Under the pieces are notes generated by a model, which was not told the DNA's origin, searched no databases, and worked only from the letters and a program-made list of their open reading frames with translations. Shown here one piece after another: positions 7,894 to 13,000 of a stretch of 13,751 nt of DNA. Both the position numbers and the translations under genes were made by a program. This DNA is from an uncultured Oscillospiraceae bacterium (GTDB taxonomy: Bacteria; Bacillota; Clostridia; Oscillospirales; Acutalibacteraceae). The stretch lies in contig USDZ01000030.1 of NCBI GenBank assembly GCA_900553525.1, forward strand, positions 1-13,751, written 5' to 3'. Position 1 is the stretch's first letter. Each line of letters starts with the position of its first letter.

Positions 7894-9564
7894 CTATTGA
7901 CATTCGGTGCAGATGTATTCAGGAACGGTGCGTTCATGAATGACCGACTCGTAAAGCCGCCAGCCGCCTGCAAGATTATAGCAGTCGAAGCCGTTGCCTG
8001 TAAGAATACGGCAGGCGATATAACTGCGAAGTCCCGAGTGGCAATGTACGTATACCGGTTTATCTCTGGGAATTTCGTCCATTCGTTCCCGCAGGGAATC
8101 CAGCGGAATATGGATAAAACCGTCTATTTTGCCGCGGGCAACTTCGGTCGTGGTACGCGTGTCAAGAAGCGTGACACTTCCGTCACGAGGGAGCTTCTCA
8201 ACATCGTGCCAGAAAAACTGCTTGATCTTTCCGGTGACAACGTTCTCTGCCACAAAGCCGAGCATGTTGACCGGATCTTTTGCACTGCTAAAGGGAGGAG
8301 CATAACCAAGTTCCAGTTCGGTCAAATCCGTGATCTTGGCGCCGAAACGAATCGCCGTGGCAAGGACATCTAAGCGCTTGTCCACACCGTCAAAGCCGAC
8401 AATCTGTGCACCGATGATTTGAAGCGTCTTCTTATCCCACAAAGCCTTTATAGACATATTGGTTCCGCCGGGATAATACGTGGCATGCGGTGCGGAATAG
8501 ATATACGCCTTGTCGTAATCGATTCCCACCGCTTGGGCCTTCTTTTCATTGAGTCCGGTGGTAGCAACCGTCATATCAAAAAGTTTCAGAACAGCCGAAC
8601 CCTGGGTGCCGGTATATGCGGATGGAATACCGGCTATGTTGTCCGCCGCGATGCGTCCCTGCTTATTGGCGGGACCGGCAAGCGGGATAAACGCGGGGGT
8701 TTTTGTAATATAATCTTCCACCTCTACCGCATCCCCTACGGCGTAAATATTCGGAATATTGGTTTTCATCTGCCGGTCAACGAGGATGCTGCCACGGTGG
8801 TTGGTTTGTATGCCGCACACTTGTGCAAGCGTCGTTTCGGGACGAACGCCGACGGACAAAATGATCATATCGGCCTGGATTTCACCGTTTTGCAAAACGA
8901 CGGTGTGACCGTCGATGGTTTTTACACCGTTATTAAGGTAGAGTTTTACCCCTTTCCCTTTGATATAACGATGGACATCGGCCGCCATATCAAAATCAAG
9001 AGGTGCGATCAGATGATCGGCAAGCTCGACAATGGAGACATCGAGCCCGGCCAGGGAGAGGTTTTCCGCCATCTCAACACCAATGTATCCGCCGCCCACC
9101 ACAACGGCTGATTTCGGTTTCGCGGTTTCGATATGGGTCTTGATCTTCAAGGTGTCGGGTATGTTGCGGAGAGTAAATACCAGATCACTTTCGATGCCTT
9201 CCACATGCGGCTTGATAGGCTCAGCGCCGGGAGAAAGAATCAGGTTGTCGTAATTCTCTTTATATGTCTCACCGGATTTTACATTTTTCACTGTGACGGT
9301 TTTGGCCTCAGGCTCTATGCTTATCGCTTCATTGCAAACGCGTACATCCACATGAAATCTTGCTTTGAAGCTTTCGGGAGTTTGCAAGGTCAACGCCTTC
9401 CGGTCGGTTATCGTACCGCCGATATAATACGGAAGACCACAATTGGCAAAAGAGATGTATTCGCCTCTTTCTAAAAGGACGATCTCTGCCTTTTCGTCTA
9501 GTCTGCGAAGTCGGGCCGCAGCGGAGGCACCGCCTGCAACTCCCCCTATAATAATGGTTTTCAT
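7894..9564 (-). CDS. CoA-disulfide reductase / rhodanese fusion (FAD-dependent pyridine nucleotide-disulfide oxidoreductase)
   Basis: A 556-residue flavoprotein. Residues 1-450 are a CoA-disulfide-reductase-type oxidoreductase: FAD-binding GGVAGGASAAARLRR near the N-terminus, the single active-site C42 in SFANCGLPY, an NAD(P)H motif VVVGGGYIGVEMA at about 155-167, and the second FAD motif YAVGDAVEV. Residues about 460-545 are a rhodanese domain with active-site C508 in HCHSGLRS. Fusions of this kind reduce CoA disulfide or persulfides in the cytoplasm using NAD(P)H, and the rhodanese Cys can carry sulfane sulfur. The last residues (C552, C555 in YICTECQ) form an extra CxxC. AGAGGT lies nine bases before the ATG. 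It diverges from the Crp/Fnr gene with a 36-nt gap, which places the two in one redox locus. Confidence 0.95.
   Translation of the reverse strand: MKTIIIGGVAGGASAAARLRRLDEKAEIVLLERGEYISFANCGLPYYIGGTITDRKALTLQTPESFKARFHVDVRVCNEAISIEPEAKTVTVKNVKSGETYKENYDNLILSPGAEPIKPHVEGIESDLVFTLRNIPDTLKIKTHIETAKPKSAVVVGGGYIGVEMAENLSLAGLDVSIVELADHLIAPLDFDMAADVHRYIKGKGVKLYLNNGVKTIDGHTVVLQNGEIQADMIILSVGVRPETTLAQVCGIQTNHRGSILVDRQMKTNIPNIYAVGDAVEVEDYITKTPAFIPLAGPANKQGRIAADNIAGIPSAYTGTQGSAVLKLFDMTVATTGLNEKKAQAVGIDYDKAYIYSAPHATYYPGGTNMSIKALWDKKTLQIIGAQIVGFDGVDKRLDVLATAIRFGAKITDLTELELGYAPPFSSAKDPVNMLGFVAENVVTGKIKQFFWHDVEKLPRDGSVTLLDTRTTTEVARGKIDGFIHIPLDSLRERMDEIPRDKPVYVHCHSGLRSYIACRILTGNGFDCYNLAGGWRLYESVIHERTVPEYICTECQ
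9547..9552 (+). promoter_or_regulatory. Possible -10 element for the Crp/Fnr regulator
   Basis: TATAAT occurs 48 bases before the regulator's ATG, inside the opening codons of the divergent oxidoreductase gene. The 36-nt gap is too short to hold both promoters, so overlap is expected. The hexamer 17 bp upstream (GAGGCA) is a poor -35, so the call is weak. Confidence 0.35.
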
Positions 9565-9600
9565 GTATCCATTACCTCTTTTCTAAAGGAGTCGTGTTCC

Positions 9601-10275
9601 ATGGCGCGAACCATGTTTGAACCTGTATATAAAGAGATTTTCCCTTTTTGGGAGGAGATATCGGAAAAAGACCGTGATTATATCTGCCGGCATTCGGTGG
9701 CGTTGACGTATCCCAAAGGCGCGAACATACACGACGGCACGGAATGTTCTGGCGTGATTCTGGTTCGTTCGGGAAGTTTAAGATTATATATGATGTCGGA
9801 CGAAGGAAAGGATATCACGCTCTATCGCCTGCACAAGGGGGATATGTGTATGCTTTCGGCCTCCTGTGTGCTGCAGACCATCACCTTTGATGTATTTGTG
9901 GATGCTGAAGAAGACAGCGAATGCTATGTCATCAGCGGCCCTGCCTTTTCGGCGGTTTCCGAGCATAACCCTAACATTAAAATTTTTTCGCTTGAAACGG
10001 CAGTCAGCCGATTTTCCGATGTGATGTGGGTTATGCAACAGATCCTGTTTATGAGCATGGACAAGCGCCTGGCGATCTTCTTATCGGATGAAGCCGCCAG
10101 AACCGGAACAGATACCATATCCCTTACCCATGAGCAGATCGCGAAATATATGGGTTCTGCCCGTGAGGTGGTATCCAGAATGCTGAAATATTTTGCGAAT
10201 GAGGGGATTGTCGAAGTTTCCCGAAAGGGAGTGAAAATCCTGGACAAGAAACGGCTTCTTGATTTAGCCCTCTAA
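9601..10275 (+). CDS. Crp/Fnr-family transcriptional regulator
   Basis: A 224-residue regulator with an N-terminal cyclic-nucleotide-binding-type beta-roll (about 15-120), a dimerisation helix (about 125-155) and a C-terminal winged helix (about 160-220). The recognition helix lies at about 176-196, with MGSAREVVSRML. The sensor domain lacks the N-terminal four-Cys iron-sulfur cluster of true Fnr but has five cysteines (C29, C49, C83, C89, C108), two of them in DMCMLSASC. Thiol or redox sensing is therefore possible, though unproven. AAGGAG lies nine bases before the ATG. It is divergent to the CoADR-rhodanese gene, and its 3' end overlaps that of thioredoxin by 12 bp. Probable targets are these neighbours; a matching palindrome is present at the thioredoxin promoter. 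Confidence 0.94.
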   Translation: MARTMFEPVYKEIFPFWEEISEKDRDYICRHSVALTYPKGANIHDGTECSGVILVRSGSLRLYMMSDEGKDITLYRLHKGDMCMLSASCVLQTITFDVFVDAEEDSECYVISGPAFSAVSEHNPNIKIFSLETAVSRFSDVMWVMQQILFMSMDKRLAIFLSDEAARTGTDTISLTHEQIAKYMGSAREVVSRMLKYFANEGIVEVSRKGVKILDKKRLLDLAL

Positions 10276-10572
10276 CATAGCGAGAATTTGCGGCTTAGGT
10301 CTCGCCCCTATCGATTGATTGACGATCTTTCCGTCTTTCATGACGACCAGCGTCGGAATGCTTGCAACACCGAATGCCTGTGCCAGCTCGGGCTCGTCAT
10401 CTACATGGATCTTGCCCACAAGATACTGTGGATTTTCCTCTGCGATTTCCTCTATCACAGGAGAGACCATACGGCAGGGGCCGCACCAGTCGGCGTAGAA
10501 GTCGAGAAGAACCGGTTTGTCGCTGTTTTTGACCAAGTCAAAATTGCTTTTATTTACATGGAGTACGGACAT
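10264..10572 (-). CDS. trxA: Thioredoxin
   Basis: A 102-residue classical thioredoxin, a cytoplasmic dithiol reductant for enzymes such as ribonucleotide reductase and peroxide-detoxifying proteins. The redox motif WCGPC gives C30 and C33; the cis-proline loop is seen in ASIPTLVV, and the buried charged residue in LLDFYADW. The length is the family norm. The ATG at 10572 is preceded by AAGGAAG; longer readings upstream run through the promoter. The last codons overlap the end of the Crp/Fnr gene on the other strand by 12 bp. A TATAAT and an upstream palindrome suggest activation by a Crp/Fnr-type protein. Several trx paralogues are usual in Clostridia, so the gene symbol is approximate. Confidence 0.96.
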   Translation of the reverse strand: MSVLHVNKSNFDLVKNSDKPVLLDFYADWCGPCRMVSPVIEEIAEENPQYLVGKIHVDDEPELAQAFGVASIPTLVVMKDGKIVNQSIGARPKPQILAMLEG

Positions 10573-10605
10573 GTTTCTTCCTTCCTTTCGTTTGTTTGTG
10601 TTTCT

Positions 10606-10649
10606 ATTATAGCCCGGTCTTTGAGTTGTTACTGTGACGAAGTCACAGT
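10606..10649 (-). promoter_or_regulatory. Thioredoxin promoter with class II-type Crp/Fnr operator
   Basis: On the minus strand a perfect TATAAT lies at 10611-10606, so transcription should start near 10599, about 27 nt before the ATG. The hexamer 17 bp upstream is not -35-like. A perfect palindrome covers that place instead: ACTGTGAC (10631-10638), spacer GAA, GTCACAGT (10642-10649), centred at 10640, that is about -41. Class II activators of the Crp/Fnr family bind at -41.5. The half site TGTGA matches the Crp consensus, but the inner spacing is 5 rather than 6 bp. Confidence 0.7.
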
Positions 10650-10734
10650 TCAAAGTTTGCAGATGATAAAAGGGATTCGAAGTTAGCAATCGGAAATGCG
10701 TATGGCCCCAAAAGTCGAATTGTGGGAGAAATAA

Positions 10735-11157
10735 ATGATAAGGAAATTCGAAAAAAATGATCTTCATGATGTAATGCAAATATGGAAAAATGAAAATATA
10801 AAAGCTCATAAATTTATTCCAAAGAAATATTGGGAAACCCATTATAACTATGTAAAAGATATTCTGCCGAATGCGGAAATATATGTTTATCTTCTCAGAG
10901 AAACCATAGTAGGCTTTATAGGATTAAATCAAAATTATATTGAAGGCATTTTTGTGGATACCAATCATCAATACAAGGGTATAGGAACAGCTTTATTAAA
11001 TAAGGCTAAAGAAAATCGAAATCAGTTGACATTAAGCGTATACAAGAAAAATAAAAACGCCATCCATTTTTACAAAAAGAATGGTTTTGTGCTCGGGAAA
11101 GAAAGCCTGGATAAACATACAAATGAAATAGAATATAGCATGACTTGGGATAAGTAA
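10735..11157 (+). CDS. GNAT-family N-acetyltransferase
   Basis: A 140-residue single-domain acetyltransferase using acetyl-CoA. Motif A of the GNAT fold is clear: IEGIFVDTNHQYKGIGTALLNKA at about 62-84, with the pyrophosphate-binding Q-Y-K-G-I-G loop. It is followed by the motif B region NAIHFYKKNGF at about 107-117. The substrate is unknown; the small size resembles acetyltransferases of small molecules or N-termini. GGGAG (10724-10728) is six bases before the ATG. The gene is strikingly AT-rich compared with its neighbours, favouring AAA, AAT and ATA codons, which suggests acquisition from a low-G+C Firmicute. It is divergent from thioredoxin with a 162-nt gap. Confidence 0.9.
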   Translation: MIRKFEKNDLHDVMQIWKNENIKAHKFIPKKYWETHYNYVKDILPNAEIYVYLLRETIVGFIGLNQNYIEGIFVDTNHQYKGIGTALLNKAKENRNQLTLSVYKKNKNAIHFYKKNGFVLGKESLDKHTNEIEYSMTWDK

Positions 11158-11543
11158 GAGAAAGATCTTTGATTTAAGGGGTGCTGTACTTGACCATGAA
11201 TTTCGGCTTCTCGGAGATGGGAGTCGGACTCTATGGCAAGAAACTTGTGAAGCAAGAGCTGGATTATCTCAATAAGCAAGTGTTTTGAGAGCGAAACTGA
11301 AATCAGACAAGGAGGTTCAAATTGTAAAGTTCTTTCTTTTTCAATCTTTGCTTTCCACTTTTTGGTTTTCCTATCTAGTTTGAAATCTATAACGGATCGT
11401 CTGTAAACCCACTTAAATACCGGACTTATAACAAAAAACACCATTGCTGTCCAAACCTTAAGGGTTCAGATCTCAATGGTGTTTTCATCGGTCAAGAGGC
11501 AGCAAAAAAAATGCCTGCGAAAAGTTTTGAAATAGACTCGAAC
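11158..11543. other. Gene-poor AT-rich stretch after the GNAT gene
   Basis: No convincing gene is seen in these 386 nt. A 30-residue reading on the plus strand (11196-11288, beginning MNFGFSEMGVGLYGKK) has an AAGGGG-like site some 12 nt upstream and could be a small gene or a remnant; I do not recognise it. A strong Shine-Dalgarno-like AAGGAGG at about 11309-11315 is followed only by TTG and a stop codon, as if a gene start has decayed. A minus-strand reading of 124 codons runs into the GNAT gene and has no supporting site. The stretch also contains the hairpin at 11435-11485. Confidence 0.5.
11435..11485. terminator. Hairpin, probable bidirectional terminator
   Basis: AAAACACCATTG (11435-11446) and CAATGGTGTTTT (11474-11485) pair perfectly over 12 bp around a 27-nt loop that holds a smaller AACC/GGTT stem. 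An A run precedes and a T run follows, as in bidirectional terminators. The large loop is unusual; it could instead be the end of a lost mobile element. Confidence 0.55.
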
Positions 11544-11736
11544 CCGCAAAAAGTTGGCAACACATCCGAGCGCCCGCGGTGCGGGATACAGCGAGGATTT
11601 GTTGGCGTGGCGGTCGGCGATTGGCAAGGCGGTTTATCCGCCGCAACCAGAGCCGGGCACCGCAAGAGGAAGCGACAGGGAACCTTCGCGAGGACGTTTA
11701 CAACCGAGCAGGTGAGCCGAGCGAGACTTTTTGCGG
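11544..11736. ncRNA. Candidate structured non-coding RNA (strand uncertain)
   Basis: A GC-rich segment of about 190 nt without a credible gene. CCGCAAAAAGT (11544-11554) and ACTTTTTGCGG (11726-11736) are perfect 11-bp inverted repeats that would close a 171-nt domain. Inside lie local hairpins: CCCGC/GCGGG (11573-11577 with 11581-11585), GGCGG/CCGCC (11628-11632 with 11638-11642), and an alternative 9-bp pairing with one mismatch (11566-11574 with 11609-11617). GCGGTGC (11576-11582) can also pair with GCACCGC (11657-11663). On the minus strand it follows the tRNA-Gly terminator; on the plus strand a T6 run follows at 11767-11772. I cannot match it to RNase P, SRP, 6S or tmRNA. An 83-codon plus reading across it looks like an incidental open frame, rich in Arg and Gly and without a good start. 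Confidence 0.4.
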
Positions 11737-11785
11737 AAGAGGAGGAACAGTGGAGTGGGTGACTGATTTTTTATGAAATAAAAAA

Positions 11786-11810
11786 TCGGAACGAGCGTAA
11801 CTCGTTCCGA
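11786..11810 (-). terminator. Terminator of tRNA-Gly
   Basis: A perfect 10-bp stem, 11786-11795 with 11801-11810, has a 5-nt loop and on the minus strand runs into TTTTTTAT. It starts three bases after the encoded CCA end of the tRNA. The T run itself belongs to a second inverted repeat at 11764-11786. Confidence 0.88.
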
Positions 11811-11812
11811 CG

Positions 11813-11886
11813 TGGAGCGGGTGAAGGGAATCGAACCCTCGTATTCAGCTTGGGAAGCTGATGTTCTACCATTGAACTACGCCCGC
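11813..11886 (-). tRNA. tRNA-Gly (anticodon CCC)
   Basis: Cloverleaf of 74 nt including encoded CCA. The acceptor starts GCGGGCG; the D arm GTTC/GAAC, the anticodon arm TCAGC-TTCCCAA-GCTGA giving CCC, and the T arm with loop TTCGATT are all present. The 3' acceptor strand reads CACCCGC where pairing requires CGCCCGC, leaving a C6-A67 mismatch. A consensus promoter lies upstream and a terminator immediately downstream, so it is probably expressed. It reads the GGG glycine codon. Confidence 0.95.
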
Positions 11887-11910
11887 GAATCAATTTTTGA
11901 ATGCTTGCTT

Positions 11911-11939
11911 ATTATAACGCCCCGGAAGGAAAAAGTCAA
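11911..11939 (-). promoter_or_regulatory. Sigma-A promoter of tRNA-Gly
   Basis: On the minus strand TTGACT (11939-11934) and TATAAT (11916-11911) are separated by exactly 17 bp, giving a start near 11904 and a leader of about 18 nt before the tRNA. Confidence 0.88.
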
Positions 11940-11982
11940 TGAGGGAAATGAAATTTTCCACGGGGAGGGCTGCGGGGCGCTC

Positions 11983-12001
11983 TCGTGAAGATAGTTCACG
12001 A
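11983..12001. repeat. Short palindrome between tRNA-Gly and the XRE gene
   Basis: TCGTGAA (11983-11989) and TTCACGA (11995-12001) form a perfect 7-bp inverted repeat with a 5-nt spacer. It sits between the diverging promoters of tRNA-Gly and the XRE regulator, so it could be an operator. No regulator can be named. Confidence 0.4.
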
Positions 12002-12002
12002 T

Positions 12003-12069
12003 AAAGCGCAAATTGTGTCGAAGCGCTGGCTTTTTTGTCGAAGCTATTATATAATACATATTGCGCTTT
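12003..12069 (+). promoter_or_regulatory. XRE gene promoter with two Spo0A boxes and a flanking inverted repeat
   Basis: TATAAT lies at 12050-12055 (start near 12062) with no good -35. Two copies of TGTCGAAGC lie upstream at 12016-12024 and 12036-12044, 20 bp apart in the same orientation. Each contains the exact 7-mer TGTCGAA, the core of the Spo0A box (TTTGTCGAA for the second). The whole region is flanked by a perfect 9-bp inverted repeat, AAAGCGCAA (12003-12011) and TTGCGCTTT (12061-12069), a possible second operator pair. Box positions are about -46 to -40 and -26 to -20. Confidence 0.6.
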
Positions 12070-12125
12070 GAAAGCGTCCTTTGTGTGGAACGGTTGTTTC
12101 CCGCAAAACAGGGCATGCTGGAAGA

Positions 12126-12148
12126 GAAGGCCGCCGAAAGGCGTCTTC
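12126..12148 (+). promoter_or_regulatory. Leader hairpin with GAAA tetraloop before the XRE gene
   Basis: GAAGGCCGCC (12126-12135) and GGCGTCTTC (12140-12148) pair with one bulged C and one wobble, closed by a GAAA tetraloop. It ends just before the AAAGGAGAAG ribosome binding region, so it may set translation or protect the mRNA. Confidence 0.4.
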
Positions 12149-12177
12149 GAAAAAAGGAGAAGTGAGAGTAGGTTTCC

Positions 12178-12597
12178 ATGGCGAAAGGTTTTGGCGGCAC
12201 AAATAGCTTCTTAGCGGAGCGTCTGCGGCAGGCCCGCCTGCAGGCAGGGTATTCCCAGCAGAACATTGCGGACGCCCTCAACGTAAACCGCGCCACCTAC
12301 ACCTACTACGAAACCGGCAAGACTTCTCCCGACCCTGTTACCCTGGGGAAAATCGCCCGCATCTGCGGGGCGCCCATTGAGTTCTTCTTTGAAGAGGAAG
12401 ACACTCCCAACAGGCCCCTGTTCCTTACGGACAGAGAGCGCTGCCCCAAGAAGCCCTTTCCCAACCCCAACAAGATTGGGGAGCTCACCCCAGACGAAAA
12501 AAAGCTCATTGCCTTGTTACGCACGTCGCAGACAGTTTCCGCCAGTGAAACCGCGAATTGGGTGATAGCGCAGCGGGAGTCCCGCAACGACAGGTGA
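12178..12597 (+). CDS. XRE-family helix-turn-helix transcriptional regulator
   Basis: A 139-residue DNA-binding protein. A Cro/C1-type helix-turn-helix spans about residues 12-66: LAERLRQARLQAGYSQQNIADALNVNRATYTYYETGKTSPD, with the recognition helix at NRATYTYYE, then LGKIARICGAPIEFFFEE. A Pro-rich linker and a short helical tail (about 100-139, LTPDEKKLIALLRT) follow and may mediate dimerisation. AAAGGAGAAG lies 13-16 nt before the ATG, a rather long spacing. The gene has its own promoter with two Spo0A-type boxes, suggesting control during the transition to sporulation. It is not next to phage genes, so a chromosomal regulator is more likely than a prophage repressor. Confidence 0.9.
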   Translation: MAKGFGGTNSFLAERLRQARLQAGYSQQNIADALNVNRATYTYYETGKTSPDPVTLGKIARICGAPIEFFFEEEDTPNRPLFLTDRERCPKKPFPNPNKIGELTPDEKKLIALLRTSQTVSASETANWVIAQRESRNDR

Positions 12598-12612
12598 GAA
12601 AAATTTTTCCGG

Positions 12613-12622
12613 TTCGACAAAA
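12613..12622 (-). promoter_or_regulatory. Third Spo0A-type box, downstream of the XRE gene
   Basis: TTCGACAAAA on the plus strand is TTTTGTCGAA on the minus strand, an exact match to the Spo0A-box core. It lies 16 nt after the XRE stop and about 40-50 bp upstream of the start implied by TATACT (12651-12656), which itself lacks a good -35. Confidence 0.4.
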
Positions 12623-12663
12623 TCCCCTTCCCTTCGCGACCAAAACCTGGTATACTAGGGTAC

Positions 12664-12690
12664 GCCGCTTGCAGATGGCGGTTTTGTTTT
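12664..12690 (+). terminator. Probable terminator of the XRE gene
   Basis: GCCGC (12664-12668) and GCGGT (12678-12682) form a short 5-bp stem with a 9-nt loop, followed by TTTGTTTTT. The stem is short, but its G:C pairs and the T tract support termination. Confidence 0.5.
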
Positions 12691-12770
12691 TCAAAAGGTG
12701 ATAACCGCTTCCGCGGTTCTCATATATATTTGCGCTCGTAGCTCAGCTGGATAGAGTGACAGACTCCGAC
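12691..12770 (+). repeat. Direct repeat copy 1: upstream region plus 5' half of tRNA-Arg (broken tRNA)
   Basis: The 39 nt at 12732-12770 are identical to the first 39 nt of the intact tRNA-Arg at 12924-12962, up to the end of the anticodon loop. The preceding 40 nt, including an AACCGC-TTCC-GCGGTT hairpin, are also nearly identical. After 12770 the sequence departs: the 3' anticodon strand is replaced (GGTTC for TCTGT), AGGCCG is retained, and no T arm or acceptor follows. It cannot fold as a tRNA. It is either an integration junction or a decayed tandem copy. Confidence 0.9.
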
Positions 12771-12856
12771 GGTTCAGGCCGTTCCAGTTGAGACATCCCG
12801 AAAAAGCCAGTGTTTATCGGGCTTTGCGGGTTTGGCGGAGAGAAAAAATCGCGCCG

Positions 12857-12897
12857 TTGACTACTGTTTGACTACTATTTTTCAAAAGGTTGACTAC
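12857..12897 (+). repeat. Helically phased TTGACTAC repeats
   Basis: TTGACTACT occurs at 12857-12865 and 12868-12876, and TTGACTAC again at 12890-12897. Start-to-start distances are 11 and 22 bp, one and two helical turns. Direct repeats on one DNA face beside a duplicated tRNA segment resemble arm-type sites of tyrosine integrases. The third repeat replaces GTGATAAC-type sequence present in the other copy. Confidence 0.6.
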
Positions 12898-12962
12898 CGC
12901 TTCCGCGGTTCTCATATATATTCGCGCTCGTAGCTCAGCTGGATAGAGTGACAGACTCCGAC
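12882..12962 (+). repeat. Direct repeat copy 2, leading into the intact tRNA-Arg
   Basis: Second copy of the segment at 12691-12770, offset by 191-192 bp. Differences are few: GGTTGACTACC against GGTGATAACC, and C against T just before the tRNA. The AC loop of the tRNA marks the right limit of identity. Confidence 0.9.
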
Positions 12963-13000
12963 TCTGTAGGCCGCTGGTTCGAATCCAGTCGGGCGCACCA
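12924..13000 (+). tRNA. tRNA-Arg (anticodon CCG)
   Basis: Cloverleaf of 77 nt with encoded CCA. The acceptor GCGCTCG pairs with CGGGCGC with one wobble; the D arm GCTC/GAGT, anticodon arm ACAGA-CTCCGAC-TCTGT giving CCG, variable AGGCC, and T arm GCTGG-TTCGAAT-CCAGT are all intact. It reads the CGG codon. No clear promoter lies directly upstream, since the -10-like TATAT run ends only two bases before the tRNA, so transcription may start further upstream. Confidence 0.97.

Noticed and set aside
8169..8187. CGTGAC-N6-GTCACG, a Crp-like palindrome
   Set aside because: It lies deep inside the rhodanese coding region, far from any start, and encodes ordinary residues of that domain.
8419..9111. 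Long plus-strand frames opposite the CoADR-rhodanese gene, also at 7720-8373
   Set aside because: The minus-strand flavoprotein has complete FAD, NAD and rhodanese motifs across the same DNA; the plus frames show nothing recognisable.
11070..11444. A 124-codon minus-strand frame
   Set aside because: It overlaps the GNAT gene on the opposite strand, begins inside the terminator-like hairpin and has no convincing ribosome binding site.
11511..11762. An 83-codon plus-strand frame over the structured segment
   Set aside because: It lacks a ribosome binding site at its ATG, its product is Arg/Gly-rich and low in hydrophobic core residues, and the inverted repeats explain the conservation-like look better.
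12732..12770. A second functional tRNA-Arg
   Set aside because: Only the first 39 nt match. The 3' anticodon strand, T arm, acceptor strand and CCA are missing.
12890..12922. TTGACT with a TATAT run as a promoter directly before tRNA-Arg
   Set aside because: The -10-like run ends two bases before the tRNA, leaving no room for a start site and leader, and TTGACT is part of the phased repeat set.
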